A DNA stretch of 64,000 bases from an uncultured Prevotellaceae bacterium. Its GTDB lineage: Bacteria > Bacteroidota > Bacteroidia > Bacteroidales > Bacteroidaceae. Location of the stretch: assembly GCA_900318555.1 (NCBI GenBank), contig ONKX01000002.1, forward strand, positions 1-64,000, written 5' to 3'. The notes under the pieces are model-generated. The model was not told the origin of the DNA. It was given only the letters and a program-made list of their open reading frames with translations, and searched no databases. Shown in pieces: positions 1 through 9,789 of the stretch (the first letter of the stretch is position 1; each line of letters begins with the position of its first letter). A program made the translations under genes and the position numbers.

Positions 1-393
1 GAAGAGTGCGCGGTCGTCCTCCTCGCCACCGATATAGATATTCTTGATGGTGTGACCCTGCCCGTCGAAGTTACCGGCAAAGCGGTGACCGTCGTACCAT
101 CCGATGGTCAGGGGCTGGATGTTGTGGTTGTTCAGGTCGATGTCATTCATCAGGTAGATGGTCCAGCCTTTGTAGCCCTGGTCGTCGTCACCGTCCCTGA
201 AATGCTCCCACTGGTCGTGGAGGGCAATAAACTCGCCGGGCGTGTAGATGTATATGGTCTTGGTGTCCTTATACGCATATATCTTATCCGCTATCTTGCC
301 GTCCCAAATCAGTTTGGGATCGGTGATGTCCACCGCTCCGACCGACACAAACGCCAAAGCGGTCATTAGAAATGTCAATATAATCTTTTTCAT
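1..393 (-). CDS. Secreted protein, 3' part outside the window (partial)
   Basis: The first 131 codons are visible on the minus strand, starting at the ATG complementary to 391-393 and running off the window edge. The N-terminus (MKKIILTFLMTALAFVSVGA) is a Sec signal peptide: two lysines, a hydrophobic core and a small-residue cleavage region. The mature part contains RFAGNFDGQGHTIKNIYIG, the pattern of GLUG-type beta-helix repeat proteins (FxGxFDGxGHTIxNl). It is therefore probably an exported surface protein or a domain of a large adhesin-like protein. It follows the 1710-residue secreted gene on the same strand with only a 7-bp-period repeat tract between, so the two may be co-transcribed. 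The family name is inference, because most of the gene is missing. Confidence 0.75.
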   Translation of the reverse strand, partial: MKKIILTFLMTALAFVSVGAVDITDPKLIWDGKIADKIYAYKDTKTIYIYTPGEFIALHDQWEHFRDGDDDQGYKGWTIYLMNDIDLNNHNIQPLTIGWYDGHRFAGNFDGQGHTIKNIYIGGEEDDRALF

Positions 394-442
394 AATTATC
401 AATTGTCAATTGTCAATTATCAATTATCAATTATCAATAAGT
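394..442. repeat. 7-bp-period tract, AATTATC/AATTGTC units
   Basis: Consecutive heptamers AATTATC, AATTGTC, AATTGTC, AATTATC, AATTATC, AATTATC and AATAAGT fill the whole gap between two minus-strand genes. The stop codon (TGA, complement of 434-436) of the upstream 1710-residue gene lies inside the tract. Confidence 0.85.
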
Positions 443-3400
443 AAACTTCACCGTCTCGTCGCCTGAGGATATCAGTCCTACGCCGCTGAACTGCATCAAG
501 GGGAAGAAGGCCCTGCCGTCGCTGCCTGCCGTCTTGCGGGCCAGCACGGTGCCGTTGGCTTGGTAGAGACGTACATACTCACCAGCTTTTACGCCGCTCA
601 CCACCAAAAGGTCGCCGCTACGACTGACGTGCATCCGGGAGGTCTTGTCGTCGTTGCTGAAGACGTGCTTCACGGCTGTCGCCTCTGACGAAGGATAGAG
701 TGTCACCACGCCGCTGTTGTCGCTGCCGCAGAAGGTGCCACCCCTGAGACCAGCGTATTTGTTTATGCCTGGTAATTTGCCGGCCAGTGTGGCACCGACA
801 TACATCTTCTCCTTCTCGGTGACGCCGGGCACCTTGAGCGTGACGTAGCCGGCACGGTAGCTGCCGCAGTCGAACATGTAGCCGTCGCCATCGCTGAAGT
901 CCTCCAAGTTGCAGAGCAGCGTCTTGGTCTCATACTTGATGTGGTCGTTGCCCTTTGTGGTGTAAACGATAGAGCCGTAGGAAGTCTCCTTTAGGCCCAC
1001 GATGATGGCAAAGCCTCTCGGCAGGCGGCGGCGGGCGTAGTTGCGCACGCAGACGGTGATGTAGTTGTCGCCGTTCTTGTCAACCTTCTGAGCCACCACG
1101 AAGCACTTCAGCTTCGGTTTGTAAGGGAAGAATAGGGCAGTGCTCTGCTCGCGGATGTTCTGACCTCGCTGACCTGCTTCAGCCATAGCCCTGGATGAAC
1201 TCTTGGATATCTGCTCCTCGTCGCTGAGACCGAGCACATCGTCGTACTCCACCGTCATTTTGGTGTCAATGCCGGCGCCCATAGTATAAGGTATATTAAC
1301 GCGCTCCGGTACGGATTGGCCGGCGGAGACGGTCATATTGAGCGGATAGGTCTTATCATTGCCCACTGTCAGCACGCAGTTCTTGATGGTCGAGGTGCCG
1401 TAGTTGGTGACTGTGACGAGCAACGTAATCATATCCTCGTGGCTCTGGAAGCCCTGATTCTCTTCCGGGTCGAACTGCACGGTGTAGCCAAAGGCGTTGC
1501 CGAAGTAAGCCGCTTTGCGGTTGAGCTGGGTGATACCCTGCTGGTCGGCACCCACGAAGCACACGTCAATCTTCTCCTTGGTCATGTAGCCGTCGAAGTT
1601 GTAGATGATGCCGCCCGCCTCCGTCTGCACAGCGGTGATGGGCATGCCCAGATGGAAGCTGCCGTCCTGGTTGGGCACCAGGCGCGAAGCGCGAATACGC
1701 ATGCGCAAGGTGTCGTTCTCGAGAACCTGCTCACGCCAAAGCAGCGCCACATTGTTGAGCGACTGGGCCTCCATGTCGGGCACGATGGCGAACTCGTCGA
1801 TGTTGGTGCCGGTCAGTATGAGAGAAGAGTTGATGCCCTTCTTTTCCTTACCGTCCATGCCGAAGCTCTTGATGCGTACGCACATCTCGTTCTTGGTGCT
1901 GTCAGCTATCGTCATCCAGCTCACCAGGTTGTAGTCGCCCACACGGTGCATGCTCACGGACCCTACGATGTCGTCCATAGTCTGCGTCGTAACTGTATTA
2001 TTGCCGTCCACCATGATGCCGACGTTCTCAAACTGAGTAGAGGAGATACTTCTGCGCGCCACGATGAAGGCCGAAGTTCCGTCGTAGGCGACGCGGTAGT
2101 CCTTCAGGCAGAAATTCTCGTTGACCTCCGCCAGCTTCACGGGCTCCGACCAGGTCTCATTGCCGTCGAAGCGCGACATCATCAGATGGCCGTTCATCAA
2201 GAGGTCGGCCAGCTGTACGGTGTCTTTGTCAGTCACCCAGCTGCCTTTCTCGATGGTGCCCTCCTGCCATACAACTACTGCCTTACCGCCATCGGCCATA
2301 GCCAGACGTGGCCTGTAGGAAGCGGTCTCGGGAGAACTGTAAATAGGTTTGGGCTTGTACCACTTGGTACCGGCGTTCTTCTTGGTGTAGTAGAGGTCAT
2401 AGATGCGGCTGACCTGGTTCACCGTCACGTCGAGCGTCAGTGAATCCTCGAGCTGCTCCTTGGAGACCGTCGCAGTAGCCTGCTCCATCACCGCCAGGTC
2501 CAGTCCGGGCACTGAGGCTGCATCGTAGTCGCTACATCCGCCCGAACGCCAGTCGGAGATGATGGTGGGGTTGTCTAGAGAGGCTACCTCAACCGTCATC
2601 ATGTTTGGGTCATCGGGATTGCCCTGGTTGCCCTGATAGATGATGCTGTCGCCGCCCGCGATGAACTTCACAGGCTTGTCAATGATAGCATAGCTGCTGA
2701 CAAGTTCACCCGGAAGAGCGGCAGCGCGAGCCTTCTTATCGTCGGGATCGACATCATCGCTCAGGTAGTAGGCAAAATTCTTGTGGAAGGGGTTCGAGAA
2801 GTCTGTCGGCTTGATGAGATGCTCATTGCCACCACTCCATTCATAATCATCGCCAGCTACTTTCCAGAAGTAAAGCTTCACCCAGTATTTGGCATCCACG
2901 TTGGCAAACCAGTTCCAGGCGCTGCCCGAGAATTCGTTGTTGAAATCCAGTCGGGAGCCAACGGCATACTTGAAGGCAGCGCCGGCACCCGCATCCACAT
3001 GGAAACCGGCATCTCCAAATACCGGAATCGCCGTTATGGGCCATAACGGAGCCGCGGCATAGAATACATCGGTCCCGACGGAACCGTTGATGCTGGCCCC
3101 GCCAAGGAACTTGAAGGCCAGGGCGTGGTTCTTCAGCGCGTCGGGGAGATTCAGCGTGTTTTTGAAAGAATAGAGCCCCGTGTTAACATTGAGCTTCACG
3201 ACTGCATGGGCCTGCACATTCGGAACGAAAAAGTCGATGAAAGGTTTCAGGTACCATTTATTCGCCCAGTTGTCAAATTTTCTAACAATATCGGGCATGA
3301 CCTTTATATCGGCGAGGGCACCGAGCAATTTTCTGAAATCGAGGGGGAAGTGAGCACTCGCCGTAGCCTCTGCACGCAAGCCGACCTCATCGATGTACTT

Positions 3401-5566
3401 CATGGCGCGGAACCACTGCTTCCAGTCGTTGCCCTCCAACGACAGCGGGAGGGAAAACTTATTATATAACTCCGCATAGACATCAAACTCCAGGTCGCCC
3501 ACAGAGTATGATATCACGTCTTCCGCAGACCCTCTCTGCAGATACATCAGGTTGGCCGATAAGTCTTCATTCTCGAAATCGTATTCTTCGGTCTGCCTCA
3601 ACTTCAATTTGCTCGATTCCATATCGTTAGGCCAGTATCTGCTCTTCTGTTCGACTATGTCGTACTTGTATTGGGTACCGACGCCGAGGGTCAACGACGT
3701 CTGAAGCTTCTTGGTCTTGAAGAAATCGAGGTCGATACCAAAACGGGCGTAGAACGGCTTCTTCAAAGGAATATTGAAGGTCAACTGAGGATAGGCGTCT
3801 GGCGCCAGAGCTTTCATCCAGTCTTCTGCCGCCTTTTGCGCTTCGTCTCCCTGGAGGTGCTCCTCAGCAATAGCGAGGGCGTCAGCCTTCATCTTTTCCA
3901 GGTCGAGATACTTGTTATAGAGGATGGGCAGAACGCGCACTGAGTCGCCGGCAAAGGCCACAGCGGGACGACCTGAGGTGTTGATGTCGAGATATCCGTT
4001 CAGATTAAACCTCGTGATCCAGTATTTGTAGTCGAAGAGTGGGCTGGTGATAGGCCTCGTGTCGCCGTCGAGGTTATCCTTGAGGATGGCGTTCTCCTCG
4101 GCGTCGTTCTTCGCTTTCATGAGCGTGATGGCAGCAGAGGTCTCATAGGTTTTGGGTGCGACGATTGCTACCTCCATCTGGGCGTAGCTCATATACATCT
4201 TGTCGTCGGCCAGTTTCATCGTGTCCTTGTGGGAGGCAAACTCGTCGTAGTAAACCGTCTCAGTGATCTGAACGGGCAGGATGTCCGAAGACTGTATGCT
4301 GCTCACGTAGAAGTCGCCGCGAAGGTCGAGCGTGGGCGTTAGCGTCGAGAGTATCGACGAGGTCACCTTGGGCGAAGTGACGGGTTCGGGGATGCTTTCC
4401 AGGAAGATGTCCACCTCCTCCCTGTCGCTGTCGATAATGCCTGTATTGTGGTTGTAAGAGCCGGGATACATGCAGAGCTTCGGCAGGTAGCCGTCGCGGT
4501 AGCACTCTATGGTGGCGGGCTCGCCGTCGGTCAGCACGTACAGGCGGTTGGACATAGGATCCAGATCCCACTTAAGCAGATGGTCGCCAATCGGCTTGTT
4601 GATGGTATCGGCGCGCACGGCGTGCATCGTCAGACCGTTTGTTTCGATAGAAGGCTCGTTGTCGAGGTAGAGGTTCACCCACAATGTGTCGTGATAGGAG
4701 AAGAGTCGCGAATCCAAATAGGTGGGGTTCGGTGCTTCCAGATGCTTGTGCTTGTTATAAGGCATACTCGCACCCGTCGACACCGACACTGTGTTGTCAC
4801 TCACATGGGTCACAGCGTCCCTGGCCCACCATTCGTGGTCGAGCTTGATGCGCTTGAAATTGTCAGCCATCAGATAGGCTTCAACCAGGTCGCCGCCGTC
4901 GTAGTCGTAGAAGGTGTAGAGCTTGTCCACCACCATGTTCTTAATGTAGGCCGTGTCGCTCACCTGCGTGTCGCTGTTGTAGCGGATCAGCTGCAGGGTG
5001 TAGTCGCCGTCGACGATACGGCTCTTGTCGAGCATCACCGTACGCACGGAGGCCGAACCGTAGCTGTGGCTCTTGAAGGTGTAGGTCTTCGCCGTCTCCT
5101 CACCCTGGCCCTGCGGCCAGATCTTCACCTCAATCTGGTTTTCGTTGATGGGCGGCATGATGTAGGCGTAGTTATTGGCGGAAAACACCCTCGTATTGTT
5201 CCCCGAAGGGTCTGTTGAGTTCCCCTTGGTCGTCACACGAATGTGGAAAGGCCGGTTGCCCTGAGCCTTGTCCAGACGCAAGACGATGTACTGGTTGTCG
5301 CGCGCCGAGTATATCTGGTTATAGAAGCCCACGGTGTCCTTCGGAGCAGGGTCGCGGAAGACCGCCTTGAGAGCATCCATCTCGGCACCGTTGTCCTGTA
5401 TGCCGTGATCAATCTCCTGCCATTGGAACTGGCTGATGTCCGCCCATGAGTCAAGTTGACCTAGGTTGACGGCTCGCTCCACGGTGAAATCGTCTGCCCA
5501 TACTGCCTCGCTACCTGACAGTAGCAAAAATAATGTCGTTAATGCGGTTACTAGTAATTGTTTCAT
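434..5566 (-). CDS. Very large secreted protein (1710 aa) with CARDB-like and C-terminal sorting-like regions
   Basis: Not recognised as a named protein. It has a signal peptide (MKQLLVTALTTLFLLLSGSE, cleavage probably after AVWA near residue 24). The long middle part is beta-rich and without an evident catalytic motif. Around residues 1080-1330 there are repeated phrases such as VVVWQEG, AFIVARR and NLVSWM, resembling blades of a propeller. Residues roughly 1385-1480 look like a CARDB/adhesion module (LLVTVTNYGTSTIKNCVLTV). The last 70 residues end in GVGLISSGDETVKFTY, similar in layout to type IX secretion sorting domains (GxYxVxxGxxxxKxxx), so surface delivery by T9SS is plausible but unproven. 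A TACATTTG promoter box lies just upstream. No SusC/SusD partner is nearby. It could be an adhesin or a structural surface protein. Confidence 0.8.
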   Translation of the reverse strand: MKQLLVTALTTLFLLLSGSEAVWADDFTVERAVNLGQLDSWADISQFQWQEIDHGIQDNGAEMDALKAVFRDPAPKDTVGFYNQIYSARDNQYIVLRLDKAQGNRPFHIRVTTKGNSTDPSGNNTRVFSANNYAYIMPPINENQIEVKIWPQGQGEETAKTYTFKSHSYGSASVRTVMLDKSRIVDGDYTLQLIRYNSDTQVSDTAYIKNMVVDKLYTFYDYDGGDLVEAYLMADNFKRIKLDHEWWARDAVTHVSDNTVSVSTGASMPYNKHKHLEAPNPTYLDSRLFSYHDTLWVNLYLDNEPSIETNGLTMHAVRADTINKPIGDHLLKWDLDPMSNRLYVLTDGEPATIECYRDGYLPKLCMYPGSYNHNTGIIDSDREEVDIFLESIPEPVTSPKVTSSILSTLTPTLDLRGDFYVSSIQSSDILPVQITETVYYDEFASHKDTMKLADDKMYMSYAQMEVAIVAPKTYETSAAITLMKAKNDAEENAILKDNLDGDTRPITSPLFDYKYWITRFNLNGYLDINTSGRPAVAFAGDSVRVLPILYNKYLDLEKMKADALAIAEEHLQGDEAQKAAEDWMKALAPDAYPQLTFNIPLKKPFYARFGIDLDFFKTKKLQTSLTLGVGTQYKYDIVEQKSRYWPNDMESSKLKLRQTEEYDFENEDLSANLMYLQRGSAEDVISYSVGDLEFDVYAELYNKFSLPLSLEGNDWKQWFRAMKYIDEVGLRAEATASAHFPLDFRKLLGALADIKVMPDIVRKFDNWANKWYLKPFIDFFVPNVQAHAVVKLNVNTGLYSFKNTLNLPDALKNHALAFKFLGGASINGSVGTDVFYAAAPLWPITAIPVFGDAGFHVDAGAGAAFKYAVGSRLDFNNEFSGSAWNWFANVDAKYWVKLYFWKVAGDDYEWSGGNEHLIKPTDFSNPFHKNFAYYLSDDVDPDDKKARAAALPGELVSSYAIIDKPVKFIAGGDSIIYQGNQGNPDDPNMMTVEVASLDNPTIISDWRSGGCSDYDAASVPGLDLAVMEQATATVSKEQLEDSLTLDVTVNQVSRIYDLYYTKKNAGTKWYKPKPIYSSPETASYRPRLAMADGGKAVVVWQEGTIEKGSWVTDKDTVQLADLLMNGHLMMSRFDGNETWSEPVKLAEVNENFCLKDYRVAYDGTSAFIVARRSISSTQFENVGIMVDGNNTVTTQTMDDIVGSVSMHRVGDYNLVSWMTIADSTKNEMCVRIKSFGMDGKEKKGINSSLILTGTNIDEFAIVPDMEAQSLNNVALLWREQVLENDTLRMRIRASRLVPNQDGSFHLGMPITAVQTEAGGIIYNFDGYMTKEKIDVCFVGADQQGITQLNRKAAYFGNAFGYTVQFDPEENQGFQSHEDMITLLVTVTNYGTSTIKNCVLTVGNDKTYPLNMTVSAGQSVPERVNIPYTMGAGIDTKMTVEYDDVLGLSDEEQISKSSSRAMAEAGQRGQNIREQSTALFFPYKPKLKCFVVAQKVDKNGDNYITVCVRNYARRRLPRGFAIIVGLKETSYGSIVYTTKGNDHIKYETKTLLCNLEDFSDGDGYMFDCGSYRAGYVTLKVPGVTEKEKMYVGATLAGKLPGINKYAGLRGGTFCGSDNSGVVTLYPSSEATAVKHVFSNDDKTSRMHVSRSGDLLVVSGVKAGEYVRLYQANGTVLARKTAGSDGRAFFPLMQFSGVGLISSGDETVKFTY

Positions 5567-5583
5567 AAGGATTCAATTTTTTG

Positions 5584-5591
5584 CAAATGTA
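5584..5591 (-). promoter_or_regulatory. -7 box TACATTTG for the 1710-aa gene
   Basis: On the minus strand TACATTTG matches the Bacteroidota TAnnTTTG box. It lies 17 nt upstream of the ATG at 5566 in an AT-rich region. Confidence 0.6.
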
Positions 5592-5666
5592 GGAAGAATT
5601 TTTATTTAATTGTTTTTGTAGTGTGTTAATCTTTGTTAATTGTGGCAAAAAGTGTTACACATAATG

Positions 5667-5727
5667 ATAGTGGAGGCCGCCACTTTTTCTGAAGCGAAGC
5701 CCTGGGTCAGCAATGACCTAGGGCTTC
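5667..5727. other. Two inverted repeats between the ClC gene and the 1710-aa gene
   Basis: At 5696-5727 GAAGCCCTGGGTCA pairs with TGACCTAGGGCTTC around a GCAA loop (14 bp with one G-T wobble). At 5669-5683 AGTGG pairs with CCACT. They sit just downstream of the ClC stop codon on the minus strand, where a terminator is expected. However, no U-tract follows on that strand, so termination is only a possibility. Confidence 0.5.
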
Positions 5728-5734
5728 ATATGTT

Positions 5735-7543
5735 TTAATCCTGACTGAAGTCGTGTACCATCTTACGGTACATATCATACATGCGTTTACGTGAGATATA
5801 ACCCTTCAGATGGTTGCTTTCGTCGATGACGGGGAGCCAGTCTGCTTGTGTACGCTCGAAAGTCTTCATCACCTGTGTCATGGGTGTAGAGTCGCTCAAT
5901 GTGGCGTCAGGTTCAGACATCAGTTGTGATGCACGGAAATGGTTGTACAGTTCGGTGCGGAAGACGACGTGGCGTATTTTGATGATATTGATTTCTCCGA
6001 GTAGTGTTCCTGCAGCATCGGTCACGGGCAAGACGCTGTTGTGTGAACGGCTGATTTTATGTACCATCTGTCCTAACTCCATATCTGGGTCAACGGCTTG
6101 GAAGTCGCGCTCAATGACAGAATCAAGGCTCATCAGCGTCAATACGGCATGGTCGGTATGGTGGGTCACCAGTTTTCCCTGTTTTGCCAAGCGCAGACCA
6201 TAGATGCCATGAGGTTCGAAGATGCTGATGGTGAGGTAGCTGGAAACGGCGACAATCATCAGTGGCATAAAGAGGTTATAGCCGCTGGTGATCTCGGCAA
6301 TGAGGAAGATACCTGTCAGCGGGGCGTGCATGACTCCCGACATCACCCCCGCCATGCCTAAGAGCGAGAAATTCTTTTCTGGTACATAAACTCCTATCTG
6401 ATGGATGTTCCAAAGTCGTGAAAAGAGGAAACCCGTGAAGCATCCAATGAATAGCGAGGGTGCGAATGTACCGCCACAGCCACCGCCACCATTTGTTGCA
6501 GAAGTGGCAAAGACCTTGGTGAGCAGTACCAGTCCTATATATATAATAATGTATTCTGAATGTCCATAGAACAGTGACCCTTCCAGGATCTGATTCCAGT
6601 CTGCTTCCGTCTTACCGTTCAACAGCAGGTTGATAGAGTGGTAGCCTTCACCGTAGAGTGACGGGAAGACGAAGATGAGTGTGCTGAGGATAGCGCCACC
6701 GATAGCCAAGCGGACGTATGGTTTGTCTTTGAAACGTGCAAACATATCCTCGCAGGCATTCATCGTACGGATGAAATAGAGCGATACCAGTCCACATGTG
6801 ACGCCTAACAGGATGGATGCCGGTATGCGTTCCACCGTCCAGTCGCTATCGAGCTGGAAGGAGAACATGACGGCATTACCGCTGAAGATATAGGTGAAAC
6901 AGGTGGCCGTCACGCACGACACGAGGATGGGCAATAGTGACGCCATCGTCAGGTCGATCATCAGTACTTCGAGCGTAAAGACCAGTCCTGCAATAGGTGC
7001 TTTGAAGATTCCCGCAATAGCACCAGCAGCACCACAGCCCACGAGCGTCATCAGCGTTTTATTGTCCATGCGGAACAGTTTTCCGAGGTTTGAACCGATG
7101 GCTGAACCCGTTAGTACGATTGGTGCCTCGGCTCCCACAGAACCACCGAAGCCGATGGTGATAGCTGAAGCGATGACCGACGACCATGTGTTGTGTGCCT
7201 TTATGCGGGAACGGTTTGACGAGATGGCATAGAGAATGCGCGTGATACCGTGCGAGATGTTATCTTTCACGATATAGCGTACGAAGAGCGATGTCAGCCA
7301 TATACCAACTACTGGATAAACCAGATAGAGCCAGTTGTATGAATCGGTGGCAAATCTACCTGTCAGCAAGTCGACGATGATGTTGATGAGTCCGTGCAGG
7401 ACGTATGCAGCCACAGCAGATAACAGTCCTACAAGGAATGCCAATACGAGCAAGAACATCTTGTCGCTGACATTCTGTACGCGCCACTCATGCAGTCGTT
7501 GCAACCACTTGGGACCTATCACGTGTTCACTTTGTCGCTCCAC
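5735..7543 (-). CDS. ClC-family chloride channel/antiporter with CBS domains
   Basis: This is a 602-residue inner-membrane ClC protein. The selectivity-filter motifs are visible. GSVGAEAPIV near residue 133 corresponds to GxExP, with the gating glutamate kept. GIFKAPIAGLVFTLEV and GVMHAPLTGIFLIAEIT are the two antiparallel repeat signatures, and GGGGCGGTFAPSLFIG is the GxFxP segment. About ten hydrophobic stretches cover residues 25-440. The C-terminal 150 residues form two CBS modules (SHNSVLPVTDAAGTLLGEIN and ADWLPVIDESNHLKGYIS), so the channel is probably gated by a nucleotide. The start is 6 bp after the tsaC stop codon, so the two genes are probably one transcription unit. Whether it is a channel or a Cl-/H+ exchanger cannot be told with certainty. 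Confidence 0.93.
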   Translation of the reverse strand: MERQSEHVIGPKWLQRLHEWRVQNVSDKMFLLVLAFLVGLLSAVAAYVLHGLINIIVDLLTGRFATDSYNWLYLVYPVVGIWLTSLFVRYIVKDNISHGITRILYAISSNRSRIKAHNTWSSVIASAITIGFGGSVGAEAPIVLTGSAIGSNLGKLFRMDNKTLMTLVGCGAAGAIAGIFKAPIAGLVFTLEVLMIDLTMASLLPILVSCVTATCFTYIFSGNAVMFSFQLDSDWTVERIPASILLGVTCGLVSLYFIRTMNACEDMFARFKDKPYVRLAIGGAILSTLIFVFPSLYGEGYHSINLLLNGKTEADWNQILEGSLFYGHSEYIIIYIGLVLLTKVFATSATNGGGGCGGTFAPSLFIGCFTGFLFSRLWNIHQIGVYVPEKNFSLLGMAGVMSGVMHAPLTGIFLIAEITSGYNLFMPLMIVAVSSYLTISIFEPHGIYGLRLAKQGKLVTHHTDHAVLTLMSLDSVIERDFQAVDPDMELGQMVHKISRSHNSVLPVTDAAGTLLGEINIIKIRHVVFRTELYNHFRASQLMSEPDATLSDSTPMTQVMKTFERTQADWLPVIDESNHLKGYISRKRMYDMYRKMVHDFSQD

Positions 7544-7549
7544 CGTTCT

Positions 7550-8167
7550 TTATTGTCTGATAATTGTCACTTCGCCGTTTTCACGCAGACGGATGATGCT
7601 GCTTGGCGTATGGGGTTTATGTTCTTGACGACGACTCCAGCAGACGTAGTCCACCTGTTCGATGATGCGCGGGTCGATGTCGCAGTAGTTCTGTGCGGCA
7701 GGTTCGCCACTGATGTTGGCAGAGGTAGAAACCAGCGCTTTCTGGAAACGATAGCAGAGTTCCTTCGAGAAGGGTTCCTGCGTGATGCGAATACCCAAGC
7801 TGCCGTCCTCAGCAATGAGGTTCGGAGCGAGGTTGATGGCACCGTCAAGGATGATGGTGGTGGGTTTCGTGGGGGAGATATCCTTCGTTCCGACGACAGA
7901 ATCGTCGGACACACTTTTTAGGCTATCGATAAGCTGCCAGGCGACATCGGGTATGTTACGGAAGTAGCGCTGCATGCGGGCGTCGCTATCCACGAGGCAG
8001 ATGAGTGCTTTTGAATCGTCACGCTGCTTGATGTCATACACGCGCTTCACGGCCTCGGCATTTGTCGCATCACAGCCAATGCCCCATACGGTATCGGTAG
8101 GGTAGAGGATGACTCCGCCCTTACGTAATACCTCTACGGCTTTCTTGATATCTTCTTCTCTCGTCAT
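7550..8167 (-). CDS. tsaC: L-threonylcarbamoyladenylate synthase (TsaC/Sua5 family)
   Basis: The 205-residue protein has the YrdC fold. The diagnostic N-terminal segment GGVILYPTDTVWGIGCDA (about residues 16-33) holds the KxR/SxN-type substrate pocket, and ALVSTSANISGEPA near residue 145 is the second signature. It makes threonylcarbamoyl-AMP from threonine, bicarbonate and ATP in the cytoplasm, the first step of t6A37 tRNA modification. The length fits the short TsaC type without the Sua5 C-terminal domain. It lies 32 bp downstream of prfC (a 9-bp repeat tract fills the gap) and 6 bp upstream of the ClC gene, all on the minus strand. Confidence 0.93.
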   Translation of the reverse strand: MTREEDIKKAVEVLRKGGVILYPTDTVWGIGCDATNAEAVKRVYDIKQRDDSKALICLVDSDARMQRYFRNIPDVAWQLIDSLKSVSDDSVVGTKDISPTKPTTIILDGAINLAPNLIAEDGSLGIRITQEPFSKELCYRFQKALVSTSANISGEPAAQNYCDIDPRIIEQVDYVCWSRRQEHKPHTPSSIIRLRENGEVTIIRQ

Positions 8168-8170
8168 ATA

Positions 8171-8197
8171 AAATTCGTGAGATTCGTTAAATTCGTG
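8171..8197. repeat. 9-bp-period tract between prfC and tsaC
   Basis: Three consecutive nonamers, AAATTCGTG, AGATTCGTT and AAATTCGTG, occupy almost the entire gap between the prfC stop and the tsaC start. Confidence 0.75.
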
Positions 8198-8199
8198 TT

Positions 8200-9789
8200 C
8201 TAAAACTCTGATGTAAAGTGGAACTTAATGTGTTCGAAGTCCTGTTGCGCCATTGATAGCACGTAGCCCGAATCAGCAAGGAATACATCGCGTCCCTCTT
8301 TGTCCTTCGCCATGTACTGGTATTTGCGCTTTTTGAAGTTCTCCAGTTCTTTCTCGTCGTCGCTCTCAATCCAGCATGCCTTATACAGGTGTACGGGTTC
8401 CCAGCGGCACTTGGCATTGTACTCGTTCTCCAAGCGATACTGGATGACCTCGAACTGCAGCTGCCCCACGGTACCGATGATTTTGCGGTTGTTGAATTGG
8501 TTGACGAACAACTGAGCGACACCCTCGTCCATCAACTGGTCGATACCTTTTTGTAACTGCTTAGACTTCATGGGGTCGTCATTCTCGATGTACTTGAACA
8601 GCTCGGGCGAGAAGGAGGGCAGTCCACGGAAATGGAGTTGCTCACCCTCGGTGATGGTATCGCCAATCTTGAACATACCCCCTGTATCGGGCAGGCCCAC
8701 AATGTCACCGGGCCACGCCTCGTCGATGGTACTCTTGCGCTGTGCCATAAACTGTGTGGGCGACGAGAATCGCAGCGTCTTACCCTGACGCACATGCAGA
8801 TAGGGCTGGTTGCGCTGGAATTTTCCAGAGCACACTTTACAGAAGGCAATGCACGAGCGGTGGTTGGGGTCGATATTGGCGGTAATCTTGAAGATGAAGC
8901 CTGTAAACTTCGGTTCCTCGGGTTGTACGTCGCGTTCCTCAGCCTTGGTGGGCTTGGGACTGGGAGCAATCTCCACAAAACAGTTCAGCAACTCCTGCAC
9001 ACCGAAGTTGTTCAGGGCTGAACCAAAAAACACGGGCGCCACCTCAGCCGAGCGGTACGTCTCGACGTCGAATTCCGGATAGACGCCATCCACCAATTCC
9101 AGGTCTTCGCGGAGCTTAGCGGCGTCGGTTTCCCCGACGCGTTTATCGAGGTCGGGGGAACCGACCTCCACACTGACCTTTTCAGTTACGCGCTGCTTGT
9201 CGGGTGTAAACAGGTCGAGCTTGTTTTCATAGATATTATACACCCCCTTGAACTTCGCACCCTGATTGATGGGCCACGACAACGGGCGCACCTTAATCTC
9301 TAACTCCTGCTCCAACTCGTCCAAGAGGTCGAACGGGTCACGACCCTCACGGTCCATCTTATTAATAAAGATGATAACGGGGGTGTTGCGCATACGACAC
9401 ACATTCATCAGCTTACGCGTCTGCGTCTCCACACCCTTCGCACCGTCCACCACGATAATGGCGGAATCGACGGCCGTCAACGTGCGATAGGTATCCTCAG
9501 CAAAGTCCTGGTGACCTGGAGTATCGAGGATATTAACTTTATACTCAACGTCCGACCCATCGGGCGTATAGTCGAACTCCATCACGGACGTCGACACCGA
9601 GATACCACGCTGCTTCTCGATGTCCATCCAGTCGGAAGTAGCGGTCTTCTTAATCTTGTTGTTCTTTACTGCACCAGCTACTTGGATTTGTCCGCCAAAG
9701 AGCAGAAACTTCTCAGTCAGTGTGGTTTTACCAGCATCTGGGTGCGAAATAATCGCAAATGTTCTTCTTCTTTCTATTTCTTGATTCAT
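8200..9789 (-). CDS. prfC: Peptide chain release factor 3
   Basis: This 529-residue translational GTPase is of the RF3 class, which recycles RF1/RF2 from the ribosome after peptide release. The G domain shows the P-loop [12 protein letters not shown] (residues 16-27), [20 protein letters not shown] (about 88-107, the RF3 version of G3 with HQDF) and [18 protein letters not shown] (about 142-159, G4). The beta-barrel and RF3 C-terminal domain follow ([17 protein letters not shown]). The start codon overlaps the rfbD stop by four bases (ATGA). A stretch near residues 207-223 is encoded by two adjacent GC-rich hairpins with 5-nt loops, reported separately. Overall length matches the family, so the hairpins do not appear to add net length. 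Confidence 0.96.
   Translation of the reverse strand: MNQEIERRRTFAIISHPDAGKTTLTEKFLLFGGQIQVAGAVKNNKIKKTATSDWMDIEKQRGISVSTSVMEFDYTPDGSDVEYKVNILDTPGHQDFAEDTYRTLTAVDSAIIVVDGAKGVETQTRKLMNVCRMRNTPVIIFINKMDREGRDPFDLLDELEQELEIKVRPLSWPINQGAKFKGVYNIYENKLDLFTPDKQRVTEKVSVEVGSPDLDKRVGETDAAKLREDLELVDGVYPEFDVETYRSAEVAPVFFGSALNNFGVQELLNCFVEIAPSPKPTKAEERDVQPEEPKFTGFIFKITANIDPNHRSCIAFCKVCSGKFQRNQPYLHVRQGKTLRFSSPTQFMAQRKSTIDEAWPGDIVGLPDTGGMFKIGDTITEGEQLHFRGLPSFSPELFKYIENDDPMKSKQLQKGIDQLMDEGVAQLFVNQFNNRKIIGTVGQLQFEVIQYRLENEYNAKCRWEPVHLYKACWIESDDEKELENFKKRKYQYMAKDKEGRDVFLADSGYVLSMAQQDFEHIKFHFTSEF
9122..9168. repeat. Pair of GC-rich hairpins inside prfC
   Basis: GCGTCGG/CCGACGC (9122-9140) closes a TTTCC loop, and GAGGTCGG/CCGACCTC (9148-9168) closes a GGGAA loop. 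The stems are perfect and the two loops are in inverted orientation to each other. A comparable pair is found inside radA at 60110-60157. Confidence 0.65.

Noticed and set aside
1316..2443. Long open frame (375 codons) on the plus strand inside the 1710-aa gene
   Set aside because: It is antisense to a clear secreted-protein gene, has no promoter box or family motif and is rich in His/Val/Leu, as expected of a complementary-strand shadow.
4448..5218. 256-codon plus-strand frame within the 1710-aa gene
   Set aside because: Same reasons: antisense shadow with biased composition and no recognisable domain.
5696..5727. Strong hairpin after the ClC gene as an intrinsic terminator
   Set aside because: No U-tract follows on the minus strand; listed only as an inverted repeat.
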